Source: Armatimonadota bacterium
GTDB lineage: Bacteria; Armatimonadota; Fimbriimonadia; Fimbriimonadales; Fimbriimonadaceae
Direction: 5' to 3'
Length of the DNA stretch: 64,000 nucleotides
Assembly: GCA_027451905.1 (NCBI GenBank)
Contig: DAIDHV010000006.1
Location: forward strand, 62,001-126,000
The position numbers and the translations under genes were made by a program. The notes under the pieces are model-generated. The model ran no database searches and was not told where the DNA came from. It saw nothing but the letters and a program-made list of their open reading frames with translations. Below, in pieces: positions 59,492-64,000 of the stretch (its first letter is position 1; every line of letters begins with the position of its first letter).

Positions 59492-60964
59492 CTAATGAGA
59501 AGCGCCAAGCCCGTGAAGGTGGCCCCGGTTAGCAAGATAGTCTGCTCGTAAATGCCACAAAGTTGCTAGGTTAAGACTCTTCATCTGAGAAGGCTGATCT
59601 GGATAAACCAAGAGTATCAGGCTTCCCATCTCATCTGTGGTCTGCTCACCCCACCACACTTCCTTGGGAGGGTTATTGGGCTGGTGTGGATTTGAGGCTG
59701 AGTTATCGTAAGTAATGAGGGAATGAAGGACTGTTCCTGCTGGCAGATTGACAGCTTGTTGATACTGATATTGCCCTTGCCAGTTAAAATCCCAATTTGG
59801 AATGTTGAGCAAGGTTAAAACTTTGCCGGAGGGCAGAGTTGCCGTCAGCAGCATTTTTTTGCCAAGGTAGTGGGCATGGGCAGTGACACCAAACGCTTTT
59901 ATTGCAACAGGAAGCTTAAAACTATCGTGAATTTCATAATCTTTGTCGCCGGCGGGAATGTCGATTCCACTAACAGCACCAAAAACCGGAGGCAACAAAA
60001 TGGTTGTAAAAGCTTGCCTGGGGGGGCTTTTTGCGAAATACAGTCCAATAACCGACTGCTCATGCTCAACCCTTCCATCGGGATGAAAGTGAGTAGAAAG
60101 AATGAGAACCGAGGATTTTGGTACGTAGTAGGCAAGTCCGTGAGGCAGCATCACTGCATTCGCGCCCACTGCCCATCCTCCCAAGCTTCCAAACTCGGAA
60201 TGATTGGCAGCGGTTCCACTGCCACCAAAAGAAGCAATGGATTGTATGGCCCGAGCATGACCAGAAGAGTGCATTGCGATTTTTCGAATTGCCATCAAGC
60301 CACTAAAGCCTGGCTGACCATCTTGTCCATCCAATTTTTGGGCATATCCAGTTGCATCGTAGTAAAACAAACTGTGGTGCACAACCCTCCTAGCGGATGG
60401 GTGAAATTCAATCGCTTTGATATAGGTTCCTTTGCTCAGGTGCAGTGGCACTACAAAGTTTCGGTAAATGTCGGGTCCAGAAGCGGGAATTGTGAAGGCC
60501 CTTGGCATTTTCACAATCAGATCTGGTTGGCCCAAGTTCCAGTTTCCATCGAAGTGAGGGGCTTGGGGTGGAAGCCCTTTGCCCTTTGGCATTCCATCTT
60601 TGACCCACTCTTGAATCTCATCAATTTGAGAACTGGATAAGATATTTTGGTTCCTAAATTGTACAGAGCACGAAACCAGTTTCCACGGCGGCATATATTT
60701 TTTTCGCACAACCGAAGCAATAAAAGCCCCCCTCTGTGCCACGTCTTTATAGTTTAAAAGCGAAAATGGTGCCGCCGTATGAGGTCGGTGGCAGGAGCTG
60801 CAGTGTTGAAAAATGATCGGCGCGATGTTCTGATTAAAGGTTGGTGGAGAGCTTGGTTTTGGAGCAACGGCAGAACTGGGGGTGGAAATTCGGAAAGGAA
60901 AAACTGCGGCGCCGATTCCTATCGGCACCATGAATAAAGAGAATAGTAAAGGTTTATAAGCCAT
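59492..60964 (-). CDS. Exported cytochrome c plus PHM-like copper monooxygenase protein
   Basis: 490 residues: a signal segment (about 1-24), a planctomycete-type cytochrome c part with C55-X2-C58-H59 and MPPW at 91-94, then a region resembling the copper type II ascorbate-dependent monooxygenase (PHM) fold. Copper-ligand candidates are H196-H197 (VVHHSLFYY), H292/H294 (THFHPDG), H363/H365 (HAHYLG) and Met446 (DEMGSL), matching PHM H107/H108, H172, H242/H244 and M314 in order. It may oxidise a substrate using electrons from the haem. Follows the redoxin gene by 27 bases. Confidence 0.75.
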   Translation of the reverse strand: MAYKPLLFSLFMVPIGIGAAVFPFRISTPSSAVAPKPSSPPTFNQNIAPIIFQHCSSCHRPHTAAPFSLLNYKDVAQRGAFIASVVRKKYMPPWKLVSCSVQFRNQNILSSSQIDEIQEWVKDGMPKGKGLPPQAPHFDGNWNLGQPDLIVKMPRAFTIPASGPDIYRNFVVPLHLSKGTYIKAIEFHPSARRVVHHSLFYYDATGYAQKLDGQDGQPGFSGLMAIRKIAMHSSGHARAIQSIASFGGSGTAANHSEFGSLGGWAVGANAVMLPHGLAYYVPKSSVLILSTHFHPDGRVEHEQSVIGLYFAKSPPRQAFTTILLPPVFGAVSGIDIPAGDKDYEIHDSFKLPVAIKAFGVTAHAHYLGKKMLLTATLPSGKVLTLLNIPNWDFNWQGQYQYQQAVNLPAGTVLHSLITYDNSASNPHQPNNPPKEVWWGEQTTDEMGSLILLVYPDQPSQMKSLNLATLWHLRADYLANRGHLHGLGASH

Positions 60965-60991
60965 AAAGAATCACGGGTGAGTACAAGGTTG

Positions 60992-61537
60992 CTATAGCTG
61001 AAGGATACATCCTATTGGCCTAGCATAGGGCTCAGAAATGGTCGTCCCTTGGATGAACTGCTCAATTGAATCCAAAAGGTCGTGTTGAGTGGCATGGGGT
61101 CTTGGGCTTCCCAATGTTAGGTACCGGTCATCTATTCTGCCATGGTAGACAAGTTGACCTTTCTTACTGACCAGGAACGCCTCTGGCGACGTTGTTGCTT
61201 TCCAAGTGTGCGCGAATTTGTGGTAAGGATCAAGCTTCACTTTGGCATGGCAGCCGTATTTTTTGAGGTGAAAAATCGCCTTTGTTCTTGTGAGGTTTTC
61301 GTCTTCGAAGACGATTTCAAATTGAATTCCTTGATGTTCAAACTGCTTTTTGTACTTTTCTATAACCGGTAGGTATTGGTCTGCAACGGGGCATTGGCGC
61401 AGAACAAATATGTAGGCGGTTGCTAATCGGTGGGTAATACTAGCCGATGGAATCGGCATACTGGCACCGTCAACTGGGCTGTGCAGCCTCGGATAAGCGG
61501 GTGGAGTTAGCATAACAAAGGGAAGCAGAAATCCCAT
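60992..61537 (-). CDS. Redoxin/thioredoxin-fold protein, partner of the haem-copper protein
   Basis: 181 residues with a hydrophobic N-terminus (FLLPFVMLTPP). Thioredoxin-like core: FVLRQCPVADQYLPVI (single Cys in the active position, RQCPVA), TSPEAFLVSKKGQLVYHGRIDDRY and C-terminal CILQL with a second Cys near the end. It looks like the AhpC/TlpA-like redoxins encoded next to haem-copper oxygenase-like genes. No CxxC. Translated 27 bases before the neighbour. Confidence 0.75.
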   Translation of the reverse strand: MGFLLPFVMLTPPAYPRLHSPVDGASMPIPSASITHRLATAYIFVLRQCPVADQYLPVIEKYKKQFEHQGIQFEIVFEDENLTRTKAIFHLKKYGCHAKVKLDPYHKFAHTWKATTSPEAFLVSKKGQLVYHGRIDDRYLTLGSPRPHATQHDLLDSIEQFIQGTTISEPYARPIGCILQL

Positions 61538-61643
61538 GGCTGTTAAGTATGAACGCTCATTTTAGCCATCGTGTTTTGTTCCGGCAAGGATTATTTTTCA
61601 GAAAGTGTCTATGGGCAGCCGGTAAAGGTGTTAAAGTAGATTG

Positions 61644-64000
61644 ATGTTCCTTCTTCACCTCCTCTTTGTGGGATCCATGAACCAACCCTTAAAGTTGAAA
61701 TCTTCTTCGATCATTCACTTTTCCAAAAAGTCGCGTTTTGATCGTGAGCAAGTGAGAAAGATCCAAAATGGAGTCCTTATCCTTTCTCCGTTTGGAGTTC
61801 GGGAAGTTTTGCTCCAGCAAAACAATGCCTTGAGGATTCTGGCAAATCCAAGCCAAAAACCGGTTGCAGATTTACCACTAGATCTCATCTCCACCGATTT
61901 TCGAGGGAAGCTGACGTGGCGCCAATCCAAAGCGTCCATCCATTTTTTGGGTCCAAGAGTGGATGCGGTGTATTACAAGGCCACGGATCGCTTTGTTTTT
62001 TATAGCAAACACAACCAAATGCTGCTGGCAGAAGCGCCTCATAGCCGAACCTTTGATCCTCTCTCAGGCAAAAATCACGGGCCGATGACGATTGATCAAA
62101 CCTTCTTTTGCCAAAGCGGAGAATCTTACTACGGCCTTGGGGGCCATCTCCGATCATGGCTGGACTATAGGGGGGCGGACATCAACCTCGAGCAGTCAAA
62201 TCGTGAGAACGCGATGCCTTTCATGGTTTCAAGCTTAGGCTACGGATTGATGATGAACGAGCCGTGCGGACAGCAAGTCTCGATTGATGGCAATCAAGAA
62301 CCCATTCCCAGCAAAGACTTGATAACGCCGTCGGGAGAACCAGGTTCGCTGTTGGGAACTTACTTTAATGGAATCAATTTCGAAACATCGGTTGCAAAGA
62401 GAAAAGATTCTGCATTCAATTTTAACTGGAATGGATCGCCGATCAAAGGGCTTGGACAATATAACTTTTCTGTGAGGTGGCAAGGGAAGATTTACGCCCC
62501 AAAAACTGGCACCTACCGGTTTATGACTACATCTGATGATGGGTGCCGGCTTTTTATAGACGGCAGCCTCGTTATAAATGACTGGAGTGTTCAGCCTGCC
62601 ACAGAATCAATGGGTGTCATCAACCTGAAGAAAGGGCTTCATAATATTAAGATCGAGTATTTTCAGGCCGGCGGAGGATCGAGCTTTTCCCTGGCATGGT
62701 CTCCTCCCACTTCCAAACATGAAATCAAATGGAAACTCGACTATGCACCAGAGTCTGATTACACCTTTATTTATGGTCCAACCGCGCCTGACATTATTAG
62801 GACATACCGACAGCTGACGGGGATAGCTCCCCTTTTTGGCAAGTGGGCTTACGGATTTTGGCAATGCAAAGAGCATTACAACACTCAGGCTGAACTACTT
62901 GGAATTGCTTCTAAGTTCAGGAGGCTTCATATCCCTATCGATAACATTGTTCAGGATTGGTATTACTGGGTTCCTCATCCTTGGGGATCCCATCAATTTG
63001 ACCTCACCCGATATCCGGATATGAAAGAAGGCATTGCGGACCTGCATAAAATGCATTTTCACTTTATGATCTCGGTTTGGGGCAAATTTGAACAAGGAAG
63101 CTCGAACTATCGAGCCCTTAACAAAAATGGCTTCTTGTACCCGGGCCAAAACGACGGATTTGATGGAGCCACCATTCGGTATTACGATGCGTTTAACCCT
63201 GCCGCGAGGCATTTGTACTGGGCTCAGATCAACCAAGACCTATACCATCTTGGAGTAGACGCTTGGTGGCTAGACGCATCGGAACCAGAAATCTCTACCC
63301 AGGATTTTGAGAAATTTCATACCTATTACGGATCTGCCAAGAAGGTTCTCATTGCCTGGCCCTTGCTTCATACGCAAGGGGTAGATCATGGCCAACTCAG
63401 GCAAAATCCTAACCGAAGGGTCTTCATTTTAACAAGGTCTTGCTATTTAGGGCAGCAGCGCAATAGCGCGGCGGTTTGGTCAGGCGATATTGATGGAGAT
63501 TGGAATACATTTCAGGATTCAGTCAGTAGTGGCCTTAATTTTTGTATGGCAGGGATGCCTTACTGGACGACCGACATCGGCGGCTTTTTCTCGAGGAGCC
63601 CCAGCGATCCAAACTATCGAGAGCTGTTTACGAGGTGGTTTGAATGGGGCGCTTTCTGTCCGCTATTTCGGGTCCACGGAACTGGAGCCAACAAGGAGCC
63701 TTGGAGATTTGGTGCCAAGGTGCAGAAGATTCTTGTGAGCTATGATCGGCTGCGCTATCGGCTATTGCCCTACATTTACTCTTGCGCGTGGAACGTAACT
63801 TCCAAAAATGGCTCCATCATGCTGCCTCTTGTTGCCGAGTTTCCAAGAGACAAAAAGGATCAGAACATAGGGAACGAGTTTATGTTTGGACCCAACATAT
63901 TGGTGGCTCCCGTGGTTAAGAAGGGCGCCGTTTCGCGTTCCGTCTATTTGCCACAGGGGTGCAACTGGTTCAGTTTCTGGTCTGGCAAAGAGATCAAACC
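61644..64000 (+). CDS. GH31 family glycosidase with PA14 insert, 3' end cut (alpha-xylosidase-like)
   Basis: The frame runs from ATG 61644 off the right edge (786 codons visible). Signal-like start (MFLLHLLFVG). An N-terminal GH31 beta domain is interrupted by a PA14 domain at about 235-355 (GTYFNGINFE, TSDDGCRLFIDGSLVINDW). The TIM barrel follows: WWLDASEPE with nucleophile Asp544, and WSGDIDGDW with acid/base Asp615. The DASEPE and PA14 combination is that of alpha-xylosidases acting on xyloglucan. Only the C-terminal beta part is missing. Divergent from the redoxin gene. Confidence 0.9.
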   Translation, partial: MFLLHLLFVGSMNQPLKLKSSSIIHFSKKSRFDREQVRKIQNGVLILSPFGVREVLLQQNNALRILANPSQKPVADLPLDLISTDFRGKLTWRQSKASIHFLGPRVDAVYYKATDRFVFYSKHNQMLLAEAPHSRTFDPLSGKNHGPMTIDQTFFCQSGESYYGLGGHLRSWLDYRGADINLEQSNRENAMPFMVSSLGYGLMMNEPCGQQVSIDGNQEPIPSKDLITPSGEPGSLLGTYFNGINFETSVAKRKDSAFNFNWNGSPIKGLGQYNFSVRWQGKIYAPKTGTYRFMTTSDDGCRLFIDGSLVINDWSVQPATESMGVINLKKGLHNIKIEYFQAGGGSSFSLAWSPPTSKHEIKWKLDYAPESDYTFIYGPTAPDIIRTYRQLTGIAPLFGKWAYGFWQCKEHYNTQAELLGIASKFRRLHIPIDNIVQDWYYWVPHPWGSHQFDLTRYPDMKEGIADLHKMHFHFMISVWGKFEQGSSNYRALNKNGFLYPGQNDGFDGATIRYYDAFNPAARHLYWAQINQDLYHLGVDAWWLDASEPEISTQDFEKFHTYYGSAKKVLIAWPLLHTQGVDHGQLRQNPNRRVFILTRSCYLGQQRNSAAVWSGDIDGDWNTFQDSVSSGLNFCMAGMPYWTTDIGGFFSRSPSDPNYRELFTRWFEWGAFCPLFRVHGTGANKEPWRFGAKVQKILVSYDRLRYRLLPYIYSCAWNVTSKNGSIMLPLVAEFPRDKKDQNIGNEFMFGPNILVAPVVKKGAVSRSVYLPQGCNWFSFWSGKEIK

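Noticed and set aside
59870-60640. 256-residue plus-strand frame over the haem-copper gene
   Set aside because: Antisense to motif-bearing protein; composition is odd and no domain is visible.
61885-63236. Minus-strand frames over the GH31 gene
   Set aside because: They lie opposite the glycosidase that carries catalytic Asp residues, and have no domain features.

Overview
The window is densely packed bacterial chromosome from a diderm-type heterotroph. Moderate GC, short gaps, frequent 1-4 base start/stop overlaps, three tandem PilT-type ATPases, an RpoE-like sigma cassette and many secreted proteins of unknown family fit Armatimonadota (Fimbriimonadia-like) best. That placement is inference from gene content and style, not a computed result. 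Nearly everything looks like core chromosome. The only mobile element recognised is one IS3-family insertion sequence at 47476-48699.

Layout. 1-3.1 kb: probable 3' end of rel, then dtd, then an ECF sigma factor, a membrane anti-sigma-like protein and a protease-dead HtrA/PDZ protein. 3.0-6.7 kb: recJ, nusG and secE (minus), a PadR-type regulator, greA. 6.8-12.3 kb: a membrane-anchored protein of unknown family, three PilT/PilU-like ATPases, metX. 12.6-19.7 kb: GH4 glycosidase, tRNA-Asp and tRNA-Phe, a VanX-like dipeptidase, a 787-residue secreted protein, an S9 peptidase. 19.7-25.9 kb: a BMP-type lipoprotein, birA, nadC, an aldo/keto reductase, a YbjQ-family protein and unknowns. 26-33.3 kb: guaB with a perfect-stem terminator, a TlpA-like thioredoxin, hisS, an outer-membrane-like protein, a J-domain-like protein without HPD, mutY, pyrF. 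33.3-40.6 kb: an M1-like peptidase, tRNA-Met, a MacB-type permease with its MacA-type adaptor but no ATPase, a C39-like peptidase, rpsD. 40.6-45.7 kb: nitrilase and GNAT pair, parAB, a flagellin, an FmdB-type zinc ribbon. 45.8-52.2 kb: Gfo/Idh oxidoreductase, a small lipoprotein, the IS3 element, glnA, an acyl-CoA dehydrogenase, a CAT-anticodon tRNA. 52.2-57.8 kb: lepB, rplS and trmD (minus), then gcvH-gcvPA-gcvPB. 57.9-64 kb: a PadR/HAAS membrane pair, a cytochrome c plus copper-monooxygenase-like protein with a redoxin partner, and the start of a GH31 glycosidase carrying a PA14 insert.

How the parts relate. Housekeeping genes sit in short translationally coupled units (secE-nusG-recJ, nadC-birA, pyrF-mutY, parA-parB, trmD-rplS-lepB, gcvPA-gcvPB). 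Among them are cell-envelope modules: an ECF stress cassette, pilus motor ATPases, an efflux adaptor and permease, and exported peptidases and glycosidases that suggest growth on oligosaccharides and peptides.

No CRISPR array, prophage, toxin-antitoxin or recognised defence system is visible. The best candidates for undescribed biology are the sigma / anti-sigma / dead-HtrA cassette, the pilus-ATPase trio with its upstream membrane protein, the redoxin and haem-copper oxygenase-like pair, and the HPD-less J-like protein.
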